From the NCBI GenBank assembly GCA_017405785.1, contig JAFQZR010000005.1:124001-188000 (forward strand): a DNA stretch of 64,000 bases, in the 5' to 3' direction. Below, one piece after another: positions 32,134-40,863 of the stretch. A model generated the notes under the pieces. That model was not told the DNA's origin. It searched no databases and worked only from the letters and a program-made list of their open reading frames with translations. How positions within the stretch are numbered: the stretch's first letter is position 1; every line of letters starts with the position of its first letter. The DNA is from Erysipelotrichaceae bacterium (GTDB taxonomy: Bacteria; Bacillota_I; Bacilli_A; Erysipelotrichales; Erysipelotrichaceae). A program made the position numbers and the translations under genes.

Positions 32134-34707
32134 TTATTCGAATTGTTTTTTCTTACGAAGCTTCATTATGGCCAGTACTGACAGACCTAGTATAACGGAA
32201 TACAGAATGATGTTGGTCCACACACCTGTGTTCGGTGACTCAGGGTTTGGTTCAACTGTCAGTGTGGCTGTGACTTCACCGTCATTGAATATGACTTTTA
32301 CAGTATGTTCACCATCGCTTAATGCTTCAAGGGTGTCTTTATTTACAGTAACGACTGTACTGCCGGTAACGGCTGTATAGTCTTTTTCTTTTTCCAGGAC
32401 AACGTCATCAATTGCTACACCGGTAAAGTGACTGAAGCAGGTTTCATCCCTGTAGTTGCGCTTTACCGTTAAGACAAGGCCTTCTTCACTGCCTTTAGTC
32501 CATAAGGCTGTGCTGGCAGTGAGGGTATAGGTTACTTCCTTAACTACTGTCACGGTTACAGAGGTTTCCAGAACAATGTCTTCACCGTCCGGTCCAAAGG
32601 ATACTGTTCTGATCTTTACGGTTGTCTGTCCTTCACCTATGGCTTTCAGTACACCGAAATTATCAACTGTTACAACTGATTCATCTTCCGATTCATAATA
32701 GTATTCGTTTATCTTTGTCGGTGTCGGATCAGTATTGATATAGATTGGTGTCTGTTCATCAACAGCCATTGTGATCTTCGGTTCCACCGGAATGATGGCA
32801 TCAGGAACAGGGAGATCATCGTCAATTACAGTCAGAGTGAACTCTCTGGTAACGCCGAATTTCAGTCTGGCGGTAATGGTGACGGTACCAGGTCCGTTGT
32901 ATGATACCAGACCGTATTCATCGACTGTAGCGTATATCTCATCTGAGCTTGACCATTCAACTTTCTGGTCAATGGCATCTTCAGGAATGATTTCATAAGG
33001 AATCTGATACATGAAGATGTGGACGTTGTACTTGTAGAGGTCGTTATCCTTTCTGAAGGCGATATCGGTTACATGAGTAGCTTCTTCATCAGAAAGGTAT
33101 TTGGCAGTGATTGTTCTGTTTTCTGTTATATAGATGTTTTTGTCGATGATGTTGCCATCCTCATCCATCCAGCCGACAAAGACATATCCTTCCTTTTCCG
33201 GATGAGCTTCTGAACCGTCGATGGCTTCGCTGTCCGCCTTGAATTCAATTGAGTATACTTCATCATCCACCATGAAGGTGACCTTATGGATCATGTTATC
33301 GATGATGTCAATGTTTTCATCAAACCAATCCAGTCTGGCTCTGATCCATTCCTTCAGATGGTTAACGTGCCACCGGAAGTCTTCTTCGGCTTCAGGATTA
33401 TATAACTGTTTGTCCCGCCGTGCCGAAGCCTTTGTTTCTTCATAGTAGCCGTCGATGATACCGCCATCTTCTATCAGCTGTTCGATGTACTGTTTCATGA
33501 TCGGCCACTGTTTATGTACTTCTTCAACAAAGCCACCCGGTTCACGGTCATATAACATCGGCTTTATCCATTCATGTCCGTATGGCATGGTATTGGTTTT
33601 TATCTGCTTGTCCCAGCCGAAGTCAAAGTCCCATAAAGGTCCCCAGTAGATCTTGCCGACACTGTTTTCGGTATCTCTTTCCTTATATAAATAGGTACTG
33701 CCGGTGGCGTAGGCATCACCGTTAAGGGTAAAGGTCTGGAACAGCCAGTACTTGGCGGCTGATTCCATGTCCATCAGATCTCTGTAGGCCGTACCCTGTT
33801 CAAACAGAACGTCTTCAAACATCTGTATGTAGTCCTGAATGTACTGCTGCTGAACGTTGTTTTTGTAGGCATCTTCCAGTTCTCTGCCGGCATAGGTCTC
33901 TTCTGTTTCATCATTTTCAGCTGCACTGTTTAACAGAACTTCTTCCGAAGTGTCAAAGGAAGGGGTATGAGTGGCCCAGTCGGCATTACGTCTGGTAAAG
34001 AAACGGTCAGGTGAGTTTATGTCGACCTGATAGCCGTTCTGTAACAGGTATCCGCCGGTAATGGTCAGCGGGTCAGTGTCATCATTCTTCAGTTCGTCAA
34101 TGTTCAGACGGTTTTTGTCAACACGGACATTTTCACTGAGATAATAGCTGCCCAGGTATCTGGTTCCGTAGATCTCTCCGGATAACACCAGGTCTACAGG
34201 CACACCGCGCGGAGTGAATTCAAATCCCATCTTATCTCCCAGCCAGGCTGTTATCCTGTTTCTCACCAGTGTCGGGTCATAATGGTTGGCCAGAAGGACC
34301 CAGTGCTTGTTTTCGCCTAAGCCGAAGATATCGGCTTTTTTATCCAGTTTGATCTTGAAAGGCTTCTTATCGGTAAAGGCAGACCAGGTGGAGTTTCCTC
34401 TGCCGCGCATGCTCATGGACAGTCCTTCAAGACTCTTTAGAGCTGTTTCATCAAAGTCGGAGTATTTAAAGCCTTCCGGTACGATGATGCTGATGGTGCC
34501 GTAACAGTAGACACTGTGGTCAGCGCTGTTATACATCTGTTCGATGGTAACCTGTGATTCATCTATGTTGATGTAGACTACAGGGATTCCGTTATCAACC
34601 GGTTCATCTGTTTCTTCTGCCGTTACAGGCATACAGAAAACAGCCATTGCCAGAATGAATGTCATTATGATGAAAGATATGGTTTTAAAAGGCGGGATTC
34701 TTTTCAT
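32134..34707 (-). CDS. Surface CotH kinase-family protein with Ig-like repeats and a sorting-like tail
   Basis: An 857-residue precursor. The signal peptide spans about residues 1-30. The CotH domain follows (about 45-440), with RGRGNSTW, KPFKIKLDKKADIFGLG and the metal-binding WDFDFGWD. After it come an InlB-like strand block (VTFMVDDEVYSIEF, YVFVGWMDEDGN), two bacterial Ig-like (BIG2) domains and a beta-rich segment. The end, SPNTG plus a hydrophobic helix and KLRKKK, resembles an LPxTG cell-wall sorting signal. CotH enzymes are atypical kinases that phosphorylate secreted proteins. ATG 34707 has AAGGAG upstream; an upstream in-frame start would precede the signal peptide by 35 residues. 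Confidence 0.88.
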   Translation of the reverse strand: MKRIPPFKTISFIIMTFILAMAVFCMPVTAEETDEPVDNGIPVVYINIDESQVTIEQMYNSADHSVYCYGTISIIVPEGFKYSDFDETALKSLEGLSMSMRGRGNSTWSAFTDKKPFKIKLDKKADIFGLGENKHWVLLANHYDPTLVRNRITAWLGDKMGFEFTPRGVPVDLVLSGEIYGTRYLGSYYLSENVRVDKNRLNIDELKNDDTDPLTITGGYLLQNGYQVDINSPDRFFTRRNADWATHTPSFDTSEEVLLNSAAENDETEETYAGRELEDAYKNNVQQQYIQDYIQMFEDVLFEQGTAYRDLMDMESAAKYWLFQTFTLNGDAYATGSTYLYKERDTENSVGKIYWGPLWDFDFGWDKQIKTNTMPYGHEWIKPMLYDREPGGFVEEVHKQWPIMKQYIEQLIEDGGIIDGYYEETKASARRDKQLYNPEAEEDFRWHVNHLKEWIRARLDWFDENIDIIDNMIHKVTFMVDDEVYSIEFKADSEAIDGSEAHPEKEGYVFVGWMDEDGNIIDKNIYITENRTITAKYLSDEEATHVTDIAFRKDNDLYKYNVHIFMYQIPYEIIPEDAIDQKVEWSSSDEIYATVDEYGLVSYNGPGTVTITARLKFGVTREFTLTVIDDDLPVPDAIIPVEPKITMAVDEQTPIYINTDPTPTKINEYYYESEDESVVTVDNFGVLKAIGEGQTTVKIRTVSFGPDGEDIVLETSVTVTVVKEVTYTLTASTALWTKGSEEGLVLTVKRNYRDETCFSHFTGVAIDDVVLEKEKDYTAVTGSTVVTVNKDTLEALSDGEHTVKVIFNDGEVTATLTVEPNPESPNTGVWTNIILYSVILGLSVLAIMKLRKKKQFE

Positions 34708-34839
34708 GTGATAAGTCTCCTTATGGGGAATTTCTATATTATTAAGTATAAAATGTTTTAAGTCCGTCAGGGAAGCGTTTTCATTTTGGGTTTTTCCAAA
34801 ATAGAAGCGCAAATGCTTTTTTTTATATATTACAACATA

Positions 34840-34876
34840 TATAATTTACTTGAAACCGGCCCTTTTTTACCGGTTT
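34840..34876 (+). promoter_or_regulatory. mgtE -10 box and 5' leader hairpin
   Basis: TATAAT (34840-34845) is followed by AAACCGG (34853-34859) and CCGGTTT (34870-34876), a perfect seven-base hairpin that would sit at the 5' end of the mgtE mRNA. It could protect the message. It is too short to be an M-box magnesium riboswitch. Confidence 0.5.
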
Positions 34877-34893
34877 ACAAGGGGGAATCATCT

Positions 34894-36288
34894 ATGCAGA
34901 ACATGGACTATCTGCAGGACGAAAATGTCAAGCAGATAATAGACCTGATCAAAACAGTCAAGCAGCCGCGCAAGCTCCGTCTTGCTCTGGAGAACTATCA
35001 TGATAACGATATATCCTATGCTCTGGAAGGGCTGACCAAGGAAGAAAGGCTTTCTCTTTATCAGATCATCGGCATGGAGAGAACAGCCGACATCTTCTCA
35101 TATCTGGAAGACATTGATGAATATCTCTCGGAAATAAACATTCAGGATGCTGCCAAAATCATCGAAGAAATGGACGCTGACGACGCTGTCGACGTACTGG
35201 AACAGATCGATGATGAGTATGCCGAAAAACTGGTATCACTGCTGACCAAGAAGACCAGCCGTGAGATCAGAATGATCCTTTCCTATGATGATGACGAAAT
35301 CGGTTCCAAGATGACCACTAACTTCGTCTCCATCAAGAGAGGGCGGACGGTCAAGGAAGCTATGAATGAACTGGTCAGACAGTCCGGTGAAAACGATAAT
35401 ATTGACCCAATCTATGTAACTGAAGAAAACGGAAAATTCTACGGAGAGATCCCTCTGAAAGACCTGATAAAGGCCAGAGCCAATATGGATCTGGAAAACC
35501 TGATCATCACCGAATATCCGGTAGTTCATGATCATGAAAAGATCAGCGATGTTCTGGAAAGCATCAAGGAATATGCCGAACAGTCTGTTCCTGTCATCAG
35601 TGATGAAGAAAGACTGCTTGGTGTTCTGACTGCTCAGGATATCATCGAAACCGTTGATGAAGAACTGTCAGAAGACTACGCTAAACTCGGTGGTCTTACT
35701 TCCGAGGAAGACCTTAACGAAAGTCTGTTTGACAGCATGAAGAAGAGACTGCCGTGGTTAGGCGCCTTACTGGTGCTGGGCATGCTGGTATCTTCAGTAG
35801 TAGGTATCTTTGAAGAAGTCGTGGCTCAGATCGCCATCATCGTCTGTTTCCAGTCACTGGTACTGGACATGGCCGGTAATGTCGGAACGCAGTCACTGGC
35901 AGTCACCATCAGAGTTCTGATGGATGAGGATGTCACACCTAAACAGAAGTGGGGACTTGTCTTCAAGGAAGTCAAGGTCGGTCTGGCCAATGGTTTACTG
36001 CTCGGAAGCGTTGCCTTTATCTTCATAGGTCTGTATGTGCACTTCTTCAAGGGATATCAGTGGAACTTCTCCTTTGCGGTATCGTTCTGTGTCGGAGTAG
36101 CGCTGTTGGCAGCCATGCTGATATCAAGCCTGGTGGGTACGACCGTACCGATGCTGTTTACCAGGATCCACATCGACCCAGCTGTTGCTTCAGGCCCGTT
36201 CATCACCACCATTAATGACCTGGTTGCCGTAGTTTCCTATTACGGACTGGCCTGGGTACTGCTGATAAACGTTTTGAAACTAGTGTAA
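34894..36288 (+). CDS. mgtE: Magnesium transporter MgtE
   Basis: A 464-residue Mg2+ channel/transporter. It has the acidic N-terminal domain (IIEEMDADDAVDVLEQID), two CBS domains (about residues 140-265) that sense cytoplasmic Mg2+, a connecting helix and five membrane helices with the conserved pore region DMAGNVGTQSLAVTIR and the final SGPFITTINDLVAVVSYY. ATG 34894 follows AAGGGGG and is downstream of the leader hairpin; earlier in-frame codons would place the start inside the promoter. It precedes a Na/phosphate symporter gene by 20 bases, so the pair may be co-transcribed. Confidence 0.94.
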   Translation: MQNMDYLQDENVKQIIDLIKTVKQPRKLRLALENYHDNDISYALEGLTKEERLSLYQIIGMERTADIFSYLEDIDEYLSEINIQDAAKIIEEMDADDAVDVLEQIDDEYAEKLVSLLTKKTSREIRMILSYDDDEIGSKMTTNFVSIKRGRTVKEAMNELVRQSGENDNIDPIYVTEENGKFYGEIPLKDLIKARANMDLENLIITEYPVVHDHEKISDVLESIKEYAEQSVPVISDEERLLGVLTAQDIIETVDEELSEDYAKLGGLTSEEDLNESLFDSMKKRLPWLGALLVLGMLVSSVVGIFEEVVAQIAIIVCFQSLVLDMAGNVGTQSLAVTIRVLMDEDVTPKQKWGLVFKEVKVGLANGLLLGSVAFIFIGLYVHFFKGYQWNFSFAVSFCVGVALLAAMLISSLVGTTVPMLFTRIHIDPAVASGPFITTINDLVAVVSYYGLAWVLLINVLKLV

Positions 36289-36308
36289 AACACTGAAAGG
36301 GAGTTTTT

Positions 36309-38060
36309 ATGGATATTTATTCGATATTGCAGGTGGTAGCCGGTCTGGCATTCTTCCTCTACGGTATGAGCGTAATGTCTTCATCACTGGAGAAGATGGC
36401 CGGCGGTTCACTGGAATTAACTCTGAAAAAAGTCACCAGTAACAAGCGGTTAAGCTTCTTGCTGGGTATGCTGATAACGGTAGCTATCCAGTCCTCATCC
36501 GGCGTCATGGTCATGCTGGTTGGTCTGGTCAACTCCAATATCATCGCCTTTAAGGATACTCTGGCAATCATTCTGGGTTCCAACGTCGGAACGACCATCA
36601 CAGGCTGGATCCTGACCCTGACCGGTATTGAGAGCAGCGGCTTCTCAATCATGTCAGTTCTGAATCCTAAGTTCTTCACGCCAATTCTGGCTTTGGTCGG
36701 TGTTGTCATGAGAATGGCCGCCAAGAAGGAAAAGCAGAAGGATCTGGGAACGATCTTCGTTGGATTTGCCGTTCTGATGTACGGCATGACTTTCATGTCA
36801 GACTCCATGAAGCAGATGGCCAATGAACCTTGGTTCGCCAACATTCTGGTAATGTTCACCAACCCGATACTGGCTGTTCTGGTTGCCACGGTATTTACCG
36901 CTGTCATTCAGTCTTCAGCTGCTGCTATCGGTATCATTGAAGCCTTTGCCTTATCCGGACAGATCACCTTAGGCATGGCCATTCCTCTGATTCTGGGTGC
37001 CAACATCGGTACCTGCGTCACCGGTCTGATAAGTGCCATCGGTGTTTCCAAGAACGCCAAGCGAGTCAGTATCCTGCAGGTTGTCGTCAACTGTGCCGGT
37101 GCTCTGGCTGTTCTGGCTGTACTGCTGTTTGTCAGAAATCTTCCTGTTCTGCAGGGTTCTGCCAGCCATGTACAGGTTGCTCTGGTACACACCATCTTCA
37201 ATATTCTCGTTACGATCGTGGCCTTTGCTCTTGAACCGATCATCATCAAGATCGTTAAGAGTATTGTTAAAGACGATCCGAGCGATCTGCCTAAGATCCT
37301 CATCGACGAAAGACTGCTCAATCAGCCTTCCATCGCTGTTAACGAGTGCATGGGCAATACCATGGTAATGGGCATGATGGCCAAGGAAGAAATGGAAAAG
37401 GCCTTAAGCCTGTTTGAAAACTATGACGAAGCTGTTTACCAGCAGATCGTAGATAACGAGAATGTCATTGACTGGTATGAAGATGAGCTTGATACCTATC
37501 TGGTCAAGCTGTCAAAGATCGCCTTATCAGATGAAGCCAGTGCCAATGTTTCCAAGATGCTGCATGTCATCACCGACTTTGAAAGAATCGGCGACCATGC
37601 TCTGAATGTAGCTGACCTGGCCAAGAAGTATCATGAACAGGGAGTTGAATTCTCAGCTGAGGCTAAGAAGGAAGTCAATCTGCTAATGGTAGCTGTCAGA
37701 GAAATTCTGAGCTTTGCGATCGAAGCCTTCAACGGCGGCGATCTGGCATCTGCTGCTCAGGTTGAACCTCTGGAAGAAGCCATTGACGTTCTGACTGATG
37801 ATATGATGGATGCTCACGTTGACAGACTGGTCAAGGGTGAATGCACTATCGAATTAGGCATAATGCTCAGTGATCTCGTCAATAACTGCGAAAGAGTATC
37901 TGACCACTGCTCCAATATTGCCGTATGTGTCATCGAGGTATCTGATGATGAGTACTACACTCACCAGTATCTCAATGATGTCAAACATGAATCTGAAGCC
38001 TTCAAGGCTTTATACAAGTACTACCTTGACAAGTATTCATTAAAACGGCTGAACAGATAA
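36309..38060 (+). CDS. Na+/phosphate symporter (NptA family) with PhoU-like C-terminal domain
   Basis: A 583-residue protein. The membrane part (about 1-330) has the inverted QSS motifs of the family, IQSSSGVMVMLVGLV and IQSSAAAIGIIEAFALSG, each followed by a GSNVGTT or GANIGTC glycine block. Residues 350-570 are PhoU-like helical bundles (MLHVITDFERIGDHALNVA and CERVSDHCSNIA). It imports inorganic phosphate with sodium, with the PhoU part probably regulating activity. GAAAGGGAG is upstream. A terminator ends the mgtE-nptA unit. Confidence 0.92.
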   Translation: MDIYSILQVVAGLAFFLYGMSVMSSSLEKMAGGSLELTLKKVTSNKRLSFLLGMLITVAIQSSSGVMVMLVGLVNSNIIAFKDTLAIILGSNVGTTITGWILTLTGIESSGFSIMSVLNPKFFTPILALVGVVMRMAAKKEKQKDLGTIFVGFAVLMYGMTFMSDSMKQMANEPWFANILVMFTNPILAVLVATVFTAVIQSSAAAIGIIEAFALSGQITLGMAIPLILGANIGTCVTGLISAIGVSKNAKRVSILQVVVNCAGALAVLAVLLFVRNLPVLQGSASHVQVALVHTIFNILVTIVAFALEPIIIKIVKSIVKDDPSDLPKILIDERLLNQPSIAVNECMGNTMVMGMMAKEEMEKALSLFENYDEAVYQQIVDNENVIDWYEDELDTYLVKLSKIALSDEASANVSKMLHVITDFERIGDHALNVADLAKKYHEQGVEFSAEAKKEVNLLMVAVREILSFAIEAFNGGDLASAAQVEPLEEAIDVLTDDMMDAHVDRLVKGECTIELGIMLSDLVNNCERVSDHCSNIAVCVIEVSDDEYYTHQYLNDVKHESEAFKALYKYYLDKYSLKRLNR

Positions 38061-38067
38061 ACATAAC

Positions 38068-38094
38068 AGGCTGTCCTTTGGGACAGCCTTTTTA
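38068..38094 (+). terminator. Terminator after the Na/phosphate symporter gene
   Basis: AGGCTGTCC (38068-38076), loop TTTG and GGACAGCCT (38081-38089), then a T run. Confidence 0.9.
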
Positions 38095-38173
38095 GACAGA
38101 ATGTGACACTAAATGACAGGATTGTGATCAAACCGCTCTGTAAAATGATATTATCAGAGAAAGGAAGCTGATT

Positions 38174-39073
38174 ATGGAATGGTTAAGCTGCATACGCAGA
38201 TCTATTGAATTCATAGAAGAACATCTGACGGATGACATCAGTGTACAGGATGTAGCCCGGCGGAGTTTTGTTTCGCCATACTATCTGCAGAAGGGTTTTT
38301 CTGCAATCACGGGATACGGTATCGGTGAATATCTGCGAAACAGAAGACTGTATGAAGCAGCCCTGGAGCTTAAGAATGATGATATAAAGGTCATTGATGT
38401 AGCTCTGCGATACGGTTATGATACTCCGGAAAGTTTCACTAAGGCCTTTGCCAGATTTCACGGTTTTAACCCGTCACAGGTTAAGCAGAGAAGTTCTCAG
38501 ATCAGAAAGTTCCTGCCTCTGAAGTTAAGAATCACGATACAGGGAGGTAATGACATGAATTATACGATTGCTCCGATGTTTCCTTTCAAACTCATCGGAT
38601 TTGAAAGAGTTTTCTCCAACGAAACGTCTTATGAAGAGATTCCTAAGTACTGGGATGAGATCTGTGAGAAATATGCTGCCAATGTCTATGCGGGTAATGA
38701 ACCGGCCAATCCTTATGAAAAGGCCCTGGCAGATAACTGCATCGGTGAATACGGTGTCTGCATTGATGATCTGGATGACGGTAAGTTCCGTTATCTGATT
38801 GCCGGAAAGTATACCGGCGGTGAGGTTCCGGAGGGGATGACATTATATGAATTCCCGAGAGGAAACTGGGCAGTGTTTGACTGCTACGGACCGATTCCTG
38901 AAGCATTGCAGAACATGAATACCAAGATCTTCAGGGAATGGCTGCCGGGAAATCCTGATTATGAATTAAGCGGCAATGCCAATGTTGAGTGGTATGACTG
39001 CATAAACGGTGAAAAGACTGACATGGATTATCACAGTGCCATCTGGATTCCTGTCAGAAAGAAAGAGAAATAA
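38174..39073 (+). CDS. AraC-family regulator with GyrI-like effector domain
   Basis: A 299-residue protein. Residues 5-105 form the two helix-turn-helix motifs of AraC proteins (ISVQDVARRSFVSPYYLQKG and IDVALRYGYDTPESFTKAF). Residues 126-299 form a GyrI-like ligand-binding domain (YTIAPMFPFKLIGFERVF through the YDCINGEKTDMDYHSAIWIP end). Such proteins (Rob/BmrR-like) bind small hydrophobic or cationic drugs and activate detoxification genes. GAAAGGAAG precedes the start. It is a single-gene unit by its terminator; the target genes are not evident nearby. Confidence 0.88.
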   Translation: MEWLSCIRRSIEFIEEHLTDDISVQDVARRSFVSPYYLQKGFSAITGYGIGEYLRNRRLYEAALELKNDDIKVIDVALRYGYDTPESFTKAFARFHGFNPSQVKQRSSQIRKFLPLKLRITIQGGNDMNYTIAPMFPFKLIGFERVFSNETSYEEIPKYWDEICEKYAANVYAGNEPANPYEKALADNCIGEYGVCIDDLDDGKFRYLIAGKYTGGEVPEGMTLYEFPRGNWAVFDCYGPIPEALQNMNTKIFREWLPGNPDYELSGNANVEWYDCINGEKTDMDYHSAIWIPVRKKEK

Positions 39074-39098
39074 GCCTTTTGAAGAAAAAGGCTTTTTT
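39072..39098 (+). terminator. Terminator after the AraC-family gene
   Basis: AAGCCTTTT (39072-39080) pairs with AAAAGGCTT (39086-39094), followed by T residues. It overlaps the AraC stop codon. Confidence 0.8.
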
Positions 39099-39135
39099 CA
39101 TGGTAGAATATTACTCAGAAGGAAGAGGTAATCAT

Positions 39136-39471
39136 ATGGCTTCAAGCAGAGAGTATCTGGATTATGTACTGGAACAGTTAAGAGAACTGGATGATGTTTC
39201 CTGCCGCCCGATGATGGGGGAATATGTCATTTACTATGACGGGAAGGTCGTAGGCGGTGTTTATGATGACCGCTTCCTTCTGAAGATCACTGACGGAGTC
39301 AGAAAACTGATGGCTGAAAATGATATGGAAATATCTACAGAGATACCTTATGAAGGTGCTAAGGAAATGTTGTCAGCGGATATCGATGACAGGGAAATGA
39401 CCTGTGAAATCATCCGCAGGATCGCCGATGATCTGCCAACCCCGAAAAAGAAAAAACCGAAGAAACAATAA
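39136..39471 (+). CDS. TfoX N-terminal domain protein
   Basis: A 111-residue protein equal to the TfoX N-terminal domain alone: YVLEQLRELDDVSCRPMMGE, YVIYYDGKVVGGVYDDRFLLK and a helical end with a Lys-rich tail. In gamma-proteobacteria TfoX activates competence; stand-alone domains in Firmicutes have no known role. ATG 39136 is used because GGAAGAGG lies upstream; earlier in-frame codons fall inside the preceding terminator. A TAGAAT just before could be its own -10 box. Confidence 0.8.
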   Translation: MASSREYLDYVLEQLRELDDVSCRPMMGEYVIYYDGKVVGGVYDDRFLLKITDGVRKLMAENDMEISTEIPYEGAKEMLSADIDDREMTCEIIRRIADDLPTPKKKKPKKQ

Positions 39472-39495
39472 AAGGGACTGTGGTCCCTTTTGTTG
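39470..39495. terminator. Terminator between the TfoX-domain and alpha/beta hydrolase genes
   Basis: AAAAGGGAC (39470-39478), loop TGTG and GTCCCTTTT (39483-39491). A/T on both sides lets it act for both converging genes. Confidence 0.85.
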
Positions 39496-39496
39496 T

Positions 39497-40150
39497 CTAT
39501 AATGTTTCTTCCAGAATGATGTCGGCTATCTTTGTCTTGTGAACAATATATGAGCCGTGTCCTTCCTTTGGAAGGATCCTTAACTTGGAATTTGGAACGC
39601 TCCGGGCAATGAGCTTGGTCTCTTCCAGCTTGACCATGTCCTTTTCACCGGCAATAACTGTTGTCGGTACTTTGATCGTAGCTAACTGTTCCGGTGTGAT
39701 ATGCGGTTCTTCAAGAATCATCTTAAGTTTCTGATCTTTGTTGAAGAAATAAAAAACTTTGACCAGAGCCTTAAGAGCGAAGGTAACGCCGTTAGGTGTC
39801 ATGTTGGCTCCGGAAGTGATGAGCTTGGTTATTCTGTCAGTCTTCATGGCTGTCAGTAATCCGATGATGCCGCCGTCAGAAAAGCCGTAGAAAACTACAT
39901 CCTTAAGATCAAGGGCTTCCATAAATGCCAGCATGTCATCTCTCATGTCTTCATAGTGAATGCCGGAAGTCTTGGAACTCTGACCGTGGTCACGGGAGTC
40001 GATCAGGTAGACCTGGAAACGGTCTTTTAATACTTCACTGGCCTCCTCAAAAATGGTGTGGTCTTCACTGTTGCCGTGAACCATTATCAATGGTCTACCG
40101 GTACCTTTGGTTTCATAAAATAACTGGATATTGTTTACTTCTAAGAACAT
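39497..40150 (-). CDS. Alpha/beta hydrolase
   Basis: A 217-residue alpha/beta-fold hydrolase. The oxyanion-region motif is MVHGNSEDH, the nucleophile elbow is GFSDGGIIG with the catalytic Ser, the acid is in AGEKDMVKLEE and the His is in KEGHGSYIV. It is shorter than most of the family because the cap between the core halves is small. It is cytosolic (no signal peptide). AGGAGG precedes the start, and a TATAAT lies upstream on the minus strand. It diverges from the TetR gene and could be under its control. Substrate unknown. Confidence 0.85.
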   Translation of the reverse strand: MFLEVNNIQLFYETKGTGRPLIMVHGNSEDHTIFEEASEVLKDRFQVYLIDSRDHGQSSKTSGIHYEDMRDDMLAFMEALDLKDVVFYGFSDGGIIGLLTAMKTDRITKLITSGANMTPNGVTFALKALVKVFYFFNKDQKLKMILEEPHITPEQLATIKVPTTVIAGEKDMVKLEETKLIARSVPNSKLRILPKEGHGSYIVHKTKIADIILEETL

Positions 40151-40230
40151 GGTGTTTTCCTCCTGTTAGTTGTTTATGTAATTATAGCAGTTTTTTTGAC
40201 TGATAATATTTAAATGCATGGTTTAACAAG

Positions 40231-40259
40231 TTGACTGTTAGCGTAAAACAATATATAAT
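40231..40259 (+). promoter_or_regulatory. Promoter of the tetR-type gene
   Basis: TTGACT (40231-40236), a 17-bp spacer and TATAAT (40254-40259): one of the best consensus promoters in the window. Confidence 0.85.
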
Positions 40260-40264
40260 TCTGA

Positions 40265-40286
40265 TTATATAACAATTGTTATATAA
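40265..40286. promoter_or_regulatory. Perfect 22-bp palindrome, probable TetR operator
   Basis: The half-site TTATATAACAA (40265-40275) is followed by its exact complement to 40286. The palindrome covers the predicted transcription start and lies 13 bases before the TetR-family start codon, so it is most likely the autoregulatory operator. Confidence 0.8.
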
Positions 40287-40299
40287 AGGAGGATATCAT

Positions 40300-40863
40300 A
40301 TGGCACCAAGAGTAAAGATTACCAGAGAAATGATAGAAAATGCTGCTTTTGAAGTGATCCGTATGGAAGGACATGAAAGCCTGAATGCCAGAACAGTAGC
40401 TAAGAAGCTTAACTGTTCAACTCAGCCGGTACTTTACAGTTTTAAAACGGTAGATGAGATCCGTGAAGCAGCTTACAGGATTGCAGATGAGTATCATACT
40501 ACATATATTATGCCACAGCAGAATGGTGAAGATGCCATGCTGGAAATGGGGATGAACTACGTGCGTTTCGGTCATGAAGAAAAGAATCTGTTCCGCTTCC
40601 TGTTTCAGACTGATAAGTTCGGGGGCATGAATGTACAACAGCTCTTCAGCAGTCCTGATCTGCAAGGAGTGATGGAAGTAATGGCTGAGGGATTAGGCAA
40701 AAGCACTGAAGAAGCCCGCAAGATGTTTATGACATTCTTCTGTGGGGCTCACGGAATGGCTTCCTTACTGGCTAACAATGCCATGGAATATGATGAAAAC
40801 GAATGCCGTACAATGCTGGAAAATGTCTATTACGGCATGATGGGAGGAATTGAGAATGCGTAG
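40300..40863 (+). CDS. TetR-family transcriptional regulator
   Basis: A 187-residue repressor. The N-terminal helix-turn-helix is ITREMIENAAFEVIRMEG followed by LNARTVAKKLNCSTQPVLYS. The C-terminal ligand domain has the YVRFGHEEKNLFRFLF and MTFFCGAHGMASLLANN helices of the TetR WHG-like type. ATG 40300 follows AAAGGAGG; an in-frame TTG at 40276 lies within the operator and is rejected. It overlaps the CPBP protease gene by eight bases, so the two are one operon and are probably controlled together. Confidence 0.88.
   Translation: MAPRVKITREMIENAAFEVIRMEGHESLNARTVAKKLNCSTQPVLYSFKTVDEIREAAYRIADEYHTTYIMPQQNGEDAMLEMGMNYVRFGHEEKNLFRFLFQTDKFGGMNVQQLFSSPDLQGVMEVMAEGLGKSTEEARKMFMTFFCGAHGMASLLANNAMEYDENECRTMLENVYYGMMGGIENA

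Noticed and set aside
34786-34893. Longer MgtE start upstream of 34894
   Set aside because: It would include the -10 box and leader hairpin in the coding region and has no ribosome binding site.
34840-34893. M-box magnesium riboswitch before mgtE
   Set aside because: The leader is only about 40 bases long, far too short for an M-box.
36359-36907. 182-codon open frame on the - strand inside the Na/phosphate symporter gene
   Set aside because: It mirrors the symporter's hydrophobic codons and has no independent support.
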